A stretch of 64,000 bases of DNA from NCBI RefSeq assembly GCF_040939455.1, contig NC_134106.1, positions 78,003,001 to 78,067,000 of the forward strand. The letters run 5' to 3'. The translations under genes were made by a program, and so were the position numbers. Under the pieces are notes generated by a model. The model was not told the origin of the DNA. It saw only the letters and a list, made by a program, of their open reading frames with translations, and searched no databases. This DNA is from Microcebus murinus. Its lineage: Eukaryota > Chordata > Mammalia > Primates > Cheirogaleidae. Numbering within the stretch: the stretch's first letter is position 1; each line of letters opens with the position of its first letter. This document shows positions 24,011 to 35,435 of this stretch, piece by piece.

Positions 24011-26589
24011 CCACCTGCTTTAAGAGAGCAAAGCCCTTCTGACATTGTCACATCCCACCACTGTGGCAGTCTTTCTGAGATCAGTTTTTGGGGAACTGTG
24101 CACACCACAGCTAATGGTTTGGGTGCCTCCCACAAACATGACAATTTGGGGGCAGAAACCACAGAGATTGGTGTATAGACCTCAGAGATGAAGGCAAATA
24201 TTTCTGGAAGTTCTTTAACCACACACATTTAAAAATCAGTCCCAAGCACCATGGCCAGGACGAGGCCTGAACAAATAAGTAACTTTCTACTCCTCACCTT
24301 CCAAAAGGATCTTTTGTATTTTCTTTTTACAGATACGTTAATGATAAAAATATATTTTGAACCCTTCCTACCAGGAATCTCCTCAGGAACAGCATCTGAG
24401 TCTGCACGAAGCTGGGGGCTGACACTGGCAAGGGCTGTCCCTGGCTATCTGCACACACCCGACTCATTATTTCCCAACAATTTCCTGCTAAATTCACTGA
24501 GCACTGACATGGCATCTCTTGTCCATGATCCACTGAGCTCAGGATTATGGGTTGGATCACATTAAAAGCAACACAAAGAATTCCGAGGCAATTTCTCAGA
24601 ATCACAAATGTGTCTTAAGGACCCTTTACCTGACCTAAAGGTTTGAAATCACTTTCCAGATGCAGAGATCTCAGGATAACAGGATTAAATGAGAATTCAT
24701 TCACCTGATTTCCATTCAGTCTGGGGAAAATAAAAAGGATTTAGAATGTTGGCTGTCCCTGTTGTCCTACCTACAGGTGACACTAACTGTGCCAGTGTTT
24801 TCAGGTATCCAGACAACGAAAAAGACAAGCACAGCAGTGGCCAGAGTCAAGCCACAGGTGGACGTGCAAACAACGTGCCTGGCCAGGTCTCTTCCATCTC
24901 ATGTCCGTGCGGCTGAGTCTTAAGATTGCTTTAAGTTCCCCCTCCTCCAAGAACCTTCCCCTGACCATATCCTCTTCAAAATCCAGTGAGAACTGAGTGT
25001 GAACACAACGCAGAGGCTTGAGTATACAGCCTGAGGCTGTGCCAGGGCTCTTCTTCTCCAGGCAATTCCTTAGCACCCAGAGGAAGCTAATTATGACTTG
25101 GACAAATTTTCTGCCTTTCTCCTATAGCTTTTTGTAGGTGCCAAGCACACAGGAGTGACTCTGATGAAGAGGCAGCAGAAGCATGCACAGGGATGGGAGC
25201 TGGGAAGATGCTACTCGCCTGGGCTCAGGAACACGTGAGCAGAAACCAATTCTATTCTCCCCCCACCACCGACACCTCAAAGCTGCTCTTGCCCTTGTTT
25301 CCTCCCGGCCGGACTGGCATCTCCAGCAGACCACCATGGCTTCTCTAGCCTTTTTCAGGTAATAAAACATCTAGGGCACATCACCCAGGTCAGCCTGCCC
25401 AGAGGGATGGTCACACAAAGAGCAGGGTGGAGGGGGGCTTCTAGTCGACTTTCCCAGCTACGCTCCCTGCCTCCACCCACCTCACCAGGGGCTTCTCCTG
25501 GGATCTGGTTTCTCCAGCGATGGGGGTGGGAGGAGGAGGATGGTAAATATAAAAATATTTTTTAAGTTCCTTTTCTATATCAAGAGCAAAGCCTGGAAGT
25601 TTGAGCTCTACTCTAAGCCATGATGTGCAAACAACAGAGGATACAACATAAGAAACAGTCCTGCCCGACAGATAGGAAAAAACCCCTGGGACTGGGAGAT
25701 GAACCTGTAGAGACTGAGCTCCTACCACTCTGCACCTCACCTGGAGGAGATGGAGCTGTGAGGGAATGAAAGCCGCTGAAAGGCTGAAGGGGACGTGGAA
25801 AGCTCCGGTAATTTCTGTCCTGCTTCCTGCGGGAGCACTGGGTAGAGACAGCACAGGACAGCAGAAATGGCGGCTAGCATGGATCTGCACAACCTGGGTA
25901 GGTTCTCAGGTGCCCAGGAGGGCAATGAGAAGAGACCTCAGAGTGTGGGGGCCAATGCAGGAGCCAGGTCCCCAGCTGTGGCTCACCCCAGTGACACCAG
26001 CTGAACAATACTCAGGAAACATGAGAAGGAGGCCCAGTGTCGGGGGGTTGGGGGATTCACTGGAGCACAGAGAGGACCAGAGGACCGGCAAGAGGCCACT
26101 CCCCCCTGGTGGGGCATGACTATAAAGTCCCCCATGCCCTGGCATGACTACAATCCTCCCCTAGTGCCCAGAGACCACCTGAAGCAGAAGAGAGCCCCCA
26201 AGGGGTGACCTGGACAGACTGAGAGGCTGACTCTCAAGAGACCAAGCTACCCTTAAGCTAGGAAGCAACTGAAATAATAGCTTTGAATTAGGCTCAAGAA
26301 AACCAGAATCATGAACTGGGACCAGGTATACCAAAAAGGGAACCAAAGGAGTTTGTTTGGGATAGCGAAATTAAGCTCACTCATAAAAAGTTTTGCACCC
26401 CTCCACAGTAAACCCCGGGCAGGTTTCCACAGGGTCTACGTGCAACACAAGCAGCATTCATAAGTGTCTGTGCACGACAAGGCAAAGCACTAACTGCCAG
26501 AGGGAAAGCACGAGGTTGCAAGCTTGCCAAGTCAAATCCAGGCCCCCCAGGCCATCACAGAAAACTTACCACCCGGGAGGGCCCAGAAC
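24011..26589. other. Single-copy sequence, no gene recognised
   Basis: No named repeat was seen. A YY1-like 'aaatggcggc' at about 25865 begins a short frame with good start context, but there is no recognisable protein and no CpG island. At 26112-26162 a short imperfect repeat of 'ggcatgacta' occurs. Confidence 0.5.
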
Positions 26590-27095
26590 CTTCTCATATG
26601 TTCTCTCATCTAACCCTCAGAGCACCCCTGCGAGCTTGCTGGCTGAGTTTGTCCGGGCTGTATAACAAAAACCATAAACTGTGTGGCTCATAAACAACAG
26701 AAATTTACTTCTTATGGTTCTGGAGGCTGGAAGTCCAAGATCAAGATACTAGAAGATTCAGTGTCTGATGAGGGCCCATTCCTCATAGAAGGCACCTTTT
26801 CACTGTGTCTTCACAAGGTAGAAGAGGCGAACACAGCTCTCGTGGGCCTCTTCTATAAGGGCACTAATCCCATTGATGACCTATCACTTCCCAAAGGCCT
26901 CATCTCTTAATATTATCACCTTGCGGATTAGGTTTCAACGTATGAATTTTGTGGGGGCTGGGGACACAAACATTCAGACCATAGTACCATCATTATTCCC
27001 ATTGCCCCAAGTGGTAAACTGAGATGCGGCAAGATTCTTGGCCTAGCCCAAGACAGCCAAGCTGAGTGGTGGTCCGAGTACGGCAGCCACCCTTT
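26590..27095 (-). repeat. MIR SINE, antisense, split by an LTR
   Basis: Left of the LTR, 'ctctcatctaaccctcagag' matches antisense MIR 'atctcatttaatcctcacaa'. Right of it, 'catcattattcccattgccc' and 'ggtaaactgagatgcggc' continue the same consensus. The two halves therefore belong to one MIR opened by the insertion at about 26646-26986. Confidence 0.75.
26646..26986 (-). mobile_element. MLT1A-type solo LTR (MaLR/ERVL), antisense
   Basis: The plus strand runs 'gtccgggctgtataacaaaa', 'aaacaacagaaatttacttc', 'gttctggaggctggaagtcc', 'ataagggcactaatcccatt' and 'caacgtatgaattttg', which is the reverse complement of an MLT1A LTR. No internal retroviral sequence adjoins it, so it is a solo LTR left by recombination. 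It has no coding capacity. Confidence 0.88.
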
Positions 27096-27099
27096 AGGA

Positions 27100-27235
27100 T
27101 GCCCACGTGCCTGATGCTGTGCAACACCCATGGGTCCTTTATTTTGTAAAGGAGGAAACGGAGGCTTAGAGAGGTTAAGAAACTTGACTTGTACAGCAAG
27201 TCCAGAATTAGGGTGAAGCAAGTGAGGAACTTGCT
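27100..27235 (-). repeat. MIR SINE fragment, antisense
   Basis: The text 'tgtaaaggaggaaacggagg' followed by 'cttagagaggttaagaaact' is a close antisense MIR core. It directly follows the split MIR, so two MIRs lie in tandem here. Confidence 0.8.
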
Positions 27236-28254
27236 GCAGGCACAAAATTTAAGCAGGTACCAGAAACTCATGTTTAACATGAGTTAAACTCAGATAAACG
27301 TGTTTTAACTGCAATACCTTAAAACATCAAAATTAATACAAAAATCTGTGATGTACAAAATATTATTATTTTAAATAAAGACCAGGATCAGTATTCCTGA
27401 TTCTTCCTCTTGTCTCAGCCTCCAATGTGGCACAGCACTGGGGAAGAACCTGGAAACCAGCCCAGTTGCATGTTTCTCCACCCAGCTCCAACACAGGGAC
27501 CCCTGATGCCACTATCTCTAGACATCCTCCTCCTTACAATTTTATAACTTCAAGGGGCTCCCAGGATGACCATAATGCTCCATCATTCCAGGTCTAAACA
27601 GATTCTTTTCAAAGGCTCTATGTTTATGCAAGTGGAAGCAGCCTGCAGGCTGGAATAATGAATGCAGCAGGATAGATTAAGATCAGTTTGGGAAGGTGTG
27701 AGTGGGCTCTGAAAGGGTTACACAGCTACTTGTCTTCCACTTGGATTTGCTGGCTCAAAAGGAAGTGTTCAGTAGTGACCTGATGTCTGTGGTTGACCCA
27801 TACCAACACGAATCAAATTCATATGGTGGCACTGCTTTTTACTTGCATTTCAAAAGCCAAATATTAGCTCGTTTTCATAACTACTTATGCTCTGATCACA
27901 TGTGAACGTCATATTAAAACCCTGCCTATAATGAAGCGTTTGTTCAACAAATATTTGATTAAAAATTTGAAGACTTCTTGGATCAACCCCAGAATCCCTT
28001 ACAGGTGGCATGTAATTAAAGCCTAAAACCTGTTAAATCATTACCTAAAGCATAAGGCAGATGGTTAATGAATCTGTCCACTACTTTCCCCTGCGACAGC
28101 CTTAAGAGACAGTAGGCACAAATATCTCGGTATACTAACAGTTTACCCCCGCAAGACATTCTCCCCTTCTCCTTTTATTTTCCTAGCGCATTAAACCGCT
28201 GGGCTTTGCCTCACAATTCAAAGTTAAGTCCAGCAAAGTGAGCAAAGGGAAACT
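27236..28254. other. Single-copy sequence on the left flank of the CpG island
   Basis: It is AT-richer than the island and has no recognisable gene. Near 28155-28186 a long pyrimidine tract ends in 'ttttcctag', a 3' splice-site look-alike on the plus strand. 'aaagtgagc' about 50 bp later is a donor look-alike. Neither is supported by anything else. Confidence 0.5.
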
Positions 28255-29345
28255 TTTGGGCACTTGCACCAGCGCGTCTGGCTCCTGTCGGACCCGCGGG
28301 CCCGCGCTGCCCGAGGCGGGGGTCGCGGGACGGCGCCCCTCCCCGGTCCGAGCGGTCCCGCTAGCGTGGCTCTGCCCTCGCCACCCCACCGCGGCCCGGC
28401 GTCGGGGCGCCACTCGGTCCCGCGCCGCCACCCGCCCGGGTGCCCCCGCGCCGCCCGGTCTTCGACCCACGCACGCCTTGTGGCCAGGCGATTTCACACC
28501 ATCCCGGGTACCTGGCACAGGAGCGTGGCCCGGGCTCGGCGAGACGCGCAGGGACGAGCACCGTCCGCGGGTGCGGCGAGCCGGGGCTGCTCCCGCCCGG
28601 GTGCGCGCCTGGCCCCGGCCTGAAGCCGCGGCGGCCCGCGGCGCGGCGCGACGCAGCAGGTGGCCGCGCGGCCTCCGGTAGCCGAGCTCGGCGGGAGAGC
28701 GGGACCCCGGCGCGGGCACGACCCTTCGCGGCCAGCCCCGGCCCTGCGCTCCGCGCGCGCTCCCAGCTGCCGGCACGCCGACTGGGCTCGGCTCCGCTCG
28801 GCTCGGCGGGGGCGGACGCCGCTCCGCTCCGCTCCGCTCGGCTCGCCTCGCCGGCCGCCGCGCGCACCTCCCCCGCGGCGCGCCGCTCCCGCCGCCTCCG
28901 CCGCGCCGGCCGGGCCGAGTGCGGCCGGGACCTCGTGGGGCAGGTGCCAGCCTGCCTGGGCGGCCCGCGGGACACAGAGGGCGGGACGGCGACCGAGGTG
29001 CGGGCCCCGGCGGGACCCCCACCCCCACCCCGCGCCCGCCCGCGCGCCCCGCCTCGCCCGCCCGCGCGGCGGCGCTGTGGGGGCTCCGGGCCCGGTCGCC
29101 CCCAGCTGGGCGGGGCCCGGGTGCTCCGGAGACCCCCGGGCGGCAGACGGTCGGTGGCGACCCGCCGGGAGGGCGACGCGCCCACGCTCGGGGTGGGGGT
29201 GGGGGGCACCTGCGCGCCCTCGGGGAGAGGGACTGCACAGGACTCCAGCCTCAACCCTCAGGTCACCCAGGGGCTTCCGGGCGTGGGGCGCTCCGGGTCC
29301 GCCTCAGAAGTCGGTGGCCTGCAGGCCTGAGGCCGAGAGGGAGTG
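28255..29345. promoter_or_regulatory. CpG island, probable promoter
   Basis: About 1.1 kb is very GC-rich with dense CpG, in sharp contrast to both flanks. GC boxes occur (for example 'ggcgggggcgg' at about 28806) and no TATA box is obvious, which is typical of a housekeeping or developmental gene promoter. Both strands have long open frames here (up to 351 codons on minus at 28183-29238 and 296 on plus at 28440-29330). They overlap in several frames and are Arg/Pro/Gly/Ala-rich with no known domain, so I attribute them to stop-codon scarcity. Transcription direction is not determined. Possible plus-strand donors occur downstream at 29469 ('gaggtgaat') and 29504 ('gaagtaagg'). Confidence 0.88.
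28785..28852. repeat. Pentanucleotide repeat GCTCG/GCTCC in the CpG island
   Basis: Two runs of 'gctcg' and 'gctcc' units surround a GC box. The second run has three consecutive 'gctcc' units followed by 'gctcg' units. Such repeats in a promoter can vary in length and contribute to G-rich secondary structure on the opposite strand. Confidence 0.8.
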
Positions 29346-30050
29346 GGCGTCGTGGGAAGGAAGTGTGCATTTGAATAAAAGTGAAAGTTTGTTGTTATTT
29401 TTTTTTAAATAACCGTGTGGGTCCGGAGCGTCTCCAGGCTAATTAAGGAAGCTGCCGCCCGTCTTGAGGTGAATCATTGTTGTGACACCGGCAAGTGTGG
29501 GAAGTAAGGCTGCTGACGACTTCCCAGCCTCCCTCTTTTTTTTTTTTTTTTCTTTTAAAGACAGGGCTGGTCCATTTCGGCAGCCCATGCATTTAGGGAG
29601 CGGCCTCGGGTGGTCGCTCAGCGCCCTCGCAGAAGCCTTGGTCTGCGGATTGCACAGCCCAGGACGCCCCCACTCCCACCCTCCCCCGCCAGCGCCCGCC
29701 CCTCCCCCGCAGGGCGCCTTTCGGGCCAGGGGATGAGGATGGACTTGAACTGTGTCCCAGTAGGGAACCGAGGCCGCGACTGCGTTCGCAGAAGTCTTCT
29801 TGCCCCAGCTGGAAGAGAGAATGCTTATGGCAGACGGTGGCACTCAAGTGTCAGCCGACGTCTGAATTAGCACCGACGTCCGCGCTGCAACCTGCGGAAT
29901 CACTCGGAACCCGCGCCACGCCCTGAGGCGGTGGATCTGGTGGTTTGTGACGCGGATACTGAAGTCCAGGAAGGCCCACGCTTGCTCAGCTGTCCGCGGC
30001 AGAGCGGGCGCTGAACCCTGGAAGGAGCTCTCTCCACCTCTGGCTTTAAA
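29346..30050. other. GC-rich shore of the CpG island
   Basis: After a short AT-rich break (29380-29412) and a T run (29537-29551), GC-rich sequence with CpGs resumes until about 30050. The text near 29949-30025 ('gcggatactgaagtccagg', 'gcagagcgggcgctgaaccc') resembles a decayed antisense MIR. It could contain part of a first exon or intron. No coding exon is recognised. Confidence 0.45.
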
Positions 30051-31136
30051 CGGGATCAAAGTCCCAAATAGAAGAATGAGAGGCAGGGAAAAGAGGCTAA
30101 AGACAGATCCCATTTACTTGGGCATATGAAAGGAAGTTTCCTTTTTAAATTTTTGATGTAATCCCTCGGGCACAAATTCGTTTAAAAGCCCTTTTTGATG
30201 GTTAGGTGCTTTAAATTCCCTGTATGAAAGGAACAAAAATAGTGAATCAGTCTTATAGCCCCCCCATATTAATAACCTGCATTCATAATGCACAGGTGAT
30301 GACTCATGACAATCAGAGACAATGAGTTTATTAGGTGTGTATGTGTTAGCTTTTTTCAAAATACTTGAAACTGAGCAACAAAACTATACTCCTTTCTTTC
30401 CTCTCCCACCTTGAGCCTCTGCTCCTTGCTGTTCAAAATCACTTTTATTTTTTGTTGTTGTAACTACTAAATATTTATTGACTCCATAAATTGTCGACCA
30501 GAGAATTTTGTTTCCAGAATATCTTAAGCCTCTGGCTTTATTTGTGTGCCGTGGGTGGCTTTTGAAGTTCCTGGAGATTTTGAGAGGACAAAACCCAAGG
30601 TTCTTGGTGATTAGTGAAGGCAGAGAACATGGTGTCAACACCCAAAATAGAAAGTGGTGGGGAACTTTGTGAATAGGTTAGGAAAATGGGAAATTATCTG
30701 GAGCCTGGTAGAGCAAGCACCTTCATGCTTTAAAAATGTGGAAAGGAAGAATGTTCCTCCCCCACCCCTGTGACTTTCACCTTCCTGCTGAGAACTCTGG
30801 TTCCCAAGGCCCTGCCAAGTGGTAGTCAAGGAAGCTCTTTCTCTCTTTTATGCCTCTTGGACCAAACCTTGAAGCCAGGTTGAGAAAAGACAAAAATGTT
30901 CAAGTAAGACTTTGCCAAAGGTGCAATGGAAAAATAGACCCCATGTTGAGTTTCTTGCAGCCTGCATAGACAACCATAAAGCTAAGAGTGTGGGGTTGGT
31001 TGTTTCCCAGGGCTCCAGAAAAATCTCTGAGCTGTCCCTGAACACTCCATTCCAGGGAAGGAGTACCTCACTAACAAGCCAGAAGAAAGAGGAGTGTGCT
31101 GCTTCTGAATATATTGCACCTTACTGGGAACACATT
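30051..31136. other. AT-richer single-copy sequence
   Basis: No gene or repeat is recognised. Base composition changes here from GC-rich to AT-rich and stays AT-rich to the end of the window. Confidence 0.5.
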
Positions 31137-31760
31137 TTTTTAAATTTCAAAATATTAAAGAGGTACAATGTTTTTATTACATGGATACCTTGTATAATGC
31201 TTAAGTCAGGACTTTTGGTGTGCCAGTCGCCAGAATAGTGTTCATTGTACTGAATAGGTAAATTTTTATCCCACACCTCTCCTCCCACCCTTCCCACTTC
31301 TTGGTTTCCAATGTCCTTTGTGTATGTTTATGCCTGTATCTGTCCATCGTTTAGCTCCCACTTATTAGTGAGAACATATGGTGTTTGGTTTTCCATTCCT
31401 GGGATACTTCACTTAGGATAATGGTCTCCAGTTCCATCCAAGTTGCTGCAAAAGAGATATTTTCATTCCTTTTTATGGCTGAGAAGTATTCCATAGCATA
31501 CACATATCACATTTTGTTAATCCACTCATGAATTGATGGGTGCTTGGGTTGATTCCATATCTGTGCAATTGTGAATTGTGCTGCTATAAACATTTGAGTG
31601 CAGGTGACTTTTTGATAAAATGATTTCATTTCCTTTGGGTATATACCCAGCATGGGATTGCTAGATCAAATAGTAGGTCTACATTTATTTCTGTGAGTCA
31701 TCTCTATACTGTTTTCCATAGTGGTTGTGCTAATTTGCAGTCTCATCAACAGTGTAACAT
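31137..31760 (-). mobile_element. L1 3' fragment, antisense
   Basis: The plus strand reads the reverse complement of the L1 3' UTR and terminal ORF2: 'tttcaaaatattaaagagg', 'gggatacttcacttaggata', 'tgggtatatacccagcat' and 'ctgttttccatagtggttg'. An approximate duplication 'aacacatttttttaaa' (31129) and 'aacatatttttatcaaa' (31756) flanks it. It is 5'-truncated and dead. Confidence 0.88.
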
Positions 31761-31764
31761 ATTT

Positions 31765-31990
31765 TTATCAAAGGCCAGGCACTATTCTAAGCCATTTACA
31801 AATAGTCACTCATTTAAATAATTCACTCAGCAGCAGAACCCTAAGCGAAGACCTGCCATTATCCCCATCTTACAGCTGAGGTTTTGCTGTTACCACCATG
31901 TCATGGATGGGGAGACTCAGCATGAAAAGGGCAAGTGCTGCCCCCCAAGTTCACATAGGTAGTAAGTGGCAGAGCCAGGGTTTGAACTCG
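31765..31990 (-). repeat. MIR SINE, antisense
   Basis: The phrases 'ggccaggcactattctaagc', 'tatccccatcttacagctga', 'taagtggcagagccagggtt' and 'tgaactcg' are clear antisense MIR. The neighbouring L1 ends at its edge. Confidence 0.88.
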
Positions 31991-32689
31991 CTTAAAACTG
32001 AGGAGGGGTGCCTTTGTGAAAATGTCATCTCATCCTGCAAACTGAAAACAGTTTTTCAGTTTAGGAAAAAAAGGAGAATCAGTCTTTCCCACACTCAGGA
32101 AAAGGCATCCTTTGGGGTCTCAGAAAAACAAGGGTATTTAAACTTTTGATATTTATATTTAGAAATATTTATATTTCCTCCTTCACTCAATCTCAACACC
32201 ATCATCATCACTAATAAGACTTAACTAGAAATCAGTCCTGAGTCTTCATTTAGTCAAGCCAGATTATCATCAATGGAGTGAAAACTTTAAGCCAAAGGCA
32301 ACAGGCTTCCTAACCCAGGCCGGTAGTGGGCGCACCGTTAGGATAGACACTGACCCTCAGGACAGTGTTCATTCCAGGATTCTGCTCTTGGGTCTTCATT
32401 ATACACTCAATCTGCTTGTCTTCATTTGGGCTCAGAAAATACAGGCCCTAGAGGCATAGATATCCCTACCTGGGTAGAAGAATGGAGCCAAAGACCAGCC
32501 AAGAACCAATTAGGAAGAATGTCATTTTTCTCATGACAACAGTCCCATCGCCCAGGTGAACCTTGGTGACAGAGGTCAAATTGAGCCGCCTCACTACCAG
32601 AGGCTACATGGACCCTACCCCCAAGGGGCTCTCCATAGGCTGGCTATCCATCAGGGCCCAGATCCCAGCTACCATACCTCCCATCCTCC

Positions 32690-33163
32690 TCCAGCAATAG
32701 GGATCGGATCATGTCATTTCCCTCTTTCAAAACCCTTCCCTGGCTTCCCTGCAGGTAGGTTAAACTCCAACCCGCTAAGAGGACCTCATCTGTTTCCTGC
32801 CCATCTCTTGGGCCTACTTTCAATACCACCCTCTGGCTCTACTCCAGCCACACCGAACAGTACTGTGAACATCCCAAGCTCTTTCCCACCTTGAGGGCTT
32901 TACCCAAGCTGCCCCCTCTCCTGGAATATTTTACCCCACCCTTCACCTGGCTAACTCCCACTCACCCTTCAGATCTTAGCTTAAATGTCTCTTCCTTGGG
33001 TTTTTTTTTTTCCTGACCTGTATTTCTCTCTTGCACCTCTTCTTTTCTGTAGAGTACATATTACCTTTGTAGTGGTTTAGTTTTTGATTTCCTATTGGAG
33101 CATCCACCAGAGCACAATCACCAGGAAGACAGGGTCTGTAACTGCTTTGAGCATCATTGTTGT
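32690..33163 (+). repeat. L2 LINE fragment
   Basis: Sense L2 is recognised from 'tcatgtcatttccctctttc', 'aaacccttccctggcttcc', 'cttaaatgtctcttccttgg' and 'agacagggtctgtaactgc', in the consensus order. A T run near 33000 replaces part of the consensus. Open frames on this stretch are incidental. Confidence 0.75.
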
Positions 33164-33303
33164 GCCCCTGCACAGCTCCTGCCATTCCCCACAGCAAAAC
33201 TGGCCCTAATTGCTCTCAAGCACAGCATGTTCCTGGTCCCCACCATATTCTTTTCTGAACAGATGGTTTGGCTTCTTTTTCCAGAGAAAATTGGTTACCA
33301 GGC
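33164..33303 (+). repeat. Direct repeat of about 135 bp, copy A
   Basis: The segment starts 'gcccctgcacagctcctgcc' and ends 'aaattggttaccaggcat'. A close copy lies at 36127-36259 in the same orientation. Copy A has about 20 extra bases in the middle ('ctaattgctctcaagcac'). The first bases may be the L2 3' end. The rest is not a family I recognise. Confidence 0.8.
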
Positions 33304-34439
33304 ATCAACTCTCTCAACACCCCACACCCACTCCAGCCCCATGACACTGATCTCTGATCCTAGATATAAGATGCCATCTCCTTGCTGCTTAGATTTAGAT
33401 AAGATTGGTTTGCACCCACTTCCTCCAGGAGTACCACCCACGAAGAGGGGTCTTTCTAATGTGCAAATATAATCATGACCCCATCATTTATTGGGTACAT
33501 ATTACATATAAGATATCATGCATTAGTTGCTTCCAAAGATTCCCATTTAAACTTCTGTGAGGGAATTTTTTGAAATTCAGAAATTTAGTGGAATGTTCCC
33601 AAAGAACACAGTAAGACTAAGTGTCAGGCCTCATTTATTACTCCAAAATTCTTGACTATTATGTGGTATTTCTAAACATTTCCTGTACATTGGGCTTAAC
33701 TGTTCCAGATTTGAAAGAGGGTACATCATAATCCCATTTTTCACATGAGTTTGCAAATATGGTCTGGGGATTATAGATTCTACATCATTTAATGTTGATG
33801 CTTTGTTCTAATTCTATGAAATTCTATTAATATTTAGACAGGCATCGAGCACCTGTTTGCTCTCTTTTATTTTTCCCACTTCTTTGCCTGTCACTTACAT
33901 AGCATCATCTGTCACCACAACATCCAGGCAGGTACAGTTTTGTCCACACAATCAAGCAGCAGTGTGCATTTTGGCTCTAACTAGTGATTAACTATTTTCA
34001 AGACAATCATAACAGCCATAAGGCTCTGCATTTATTATCGCACCTTTATTTCAGTTGTTCTAAATATTTTTTCTCATAAATCTTTACAACATTTTTTGCA
34101 AAATAGGTGATAGATTAAAAAATCAACTGGGTTTATGTCAGAACAAGTTCAAGACAGTCTATATTTTCCCTCGGGGAATGCTTCTTCTTAAATATTATAT
34201 ATCCTATCTGGTCAGTTTTACTGATGTATAGGAAGGTATAAGTGATCTCAGATTTAGTGAGGTGGGAACACAATAGTTCTAGCTTAGTAATGGCTGAGGC
34301 CAGAAGGTCACAAGTTTTTAGAAATTTATCATGGATGATAAGTTAACATAAAATCTTATTGTTTTAGGGTTGGGTAAATCTTGGTAGTGTTTGTTCTTTG
34401 TTTGCAAGGAGGAATTGATTTGGCTTTTGTTCTCTGAGG
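33304..34439. other. AT-rich single-copy sequence
   Basis: Nothing recognisable as gene or repeat was found. Confidence 0.5.
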
Positions 34440-35210
34440 TGTAATTGACCTAAACACATATCTTAGGTGTTTATATTGAAACTCCACATATTATTACTCC
34501 CGTCATTCACATCAAGATCTAGAATATTCCAGCATCCCAGGAAGCTTTCTTGTGGTCTTTTGCAGTTAATGACAACCCCAAGCTAACCACTATTCTAACC
34601 TCTATTACTATAGATTAATTTTGCCTGACGTACGATCTCATAAACAGACATAGACTGATACAGTATACCTTCTTTTGTATCTGACTTCTGTTGTTCAACA
34701 TTATGTCTATGAGATTTATCCATCTTATGTGTTCATTACTTTTATTGCTGTGTAGTATTCCCTTGTATGGATATATTGCAACTTATCTATGCATCTTCTG
34801 GTGCATTTGGGTTGTTTCTAGGTTTGAGCTATTATGATAAATCTGCTATGAACATTCTTATAGATGTTGTTGGTTAGGCACAAGCCCTCAATTTTCCTGA
34901 GTAGTACCCAGGAGTGGAATTCTGGGTCATTCGGCGTATGTATGTTTAGCTTTAGCAAGTACTGCCAAACATTTTTCTGGAATGGCTGAACCAATTTATA
35001 TTACCACCATTCATGTAGACATTTCATATGCTCCACATCCTTGCATATATGATACTGTCATCCTTTTGAATTTAGTCATTTCAGTGGGTGTTGTAGTGAT
35101 ACATTATTGTGCTTTTAATGTTCATTTCTCTAATAACTAATGATGAGCTATTTTAATATCCTCTCCTGTGAAGTGTCTATTTAAGTCTTTTGATCCTTTA
35201 CTGGGCTATC

Positions 35211-35212
35211 TT

Positions 35213-35254
<42 letters not shown>

Positions 35255-35256
35255 AA
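35211..35256. repeat. (AT)17 forming a 46-bp perfect palindrome
   Basis: Seventeen AT units at 35217-35250 are bracketed by 'tttttc' and 'gaaaaa', making the whole 46 bp its own reverse complement. Long AT palindromes can extrude cruciforms and tend to vary in length. Confidence 0.95.
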
Positions 35257-35335
35257 TACATATTTATATTTGTAGGAGCTCTTCATATATTCTAGATTGG
35301 ATTCCTTTATTGGAAATATATTTGTATATATTTAT

Positions 35336-35435
35336 GTCTGTGTGTACGTGTGTGTGTACACACATAGAAAGAGAGACAGGGAGGGAGGAAAGGAGGGAGA
35401 GAGAGACAGAGAGCGAGTGAGCATGCACACACACC
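35336..35435 (+). repeat. GT-rich and GA-rich microsatellites
   Basis: A TG/TACG-type run (35336-35364) is followed by a purine-rich 'gagagacaggga' type tract to about 35420 and a short CA run. It interrupts the antisense L1M/HAL1. Confidence 0.85.

Noticed and set aside
25867..26004. Short frame starting at ATGGCGGC with good start context
   Set aside because: It is under 50 codons, has no recognised protein and no CpG island, and the YY1-like context is common by chance.
28183..29330. Several overlapping open frames of 250-351 codons in the CpG island on both strands
   Set aside because: They overlap in multiple frames, are Arg/Pro/Gly/Ala-rich without any domain I know, and are expected where GC content makes stop codons rare.
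32556..32894. 112-codon frame
   Set aside because: Much of it lies in an L2 fragment, so it is incidental.
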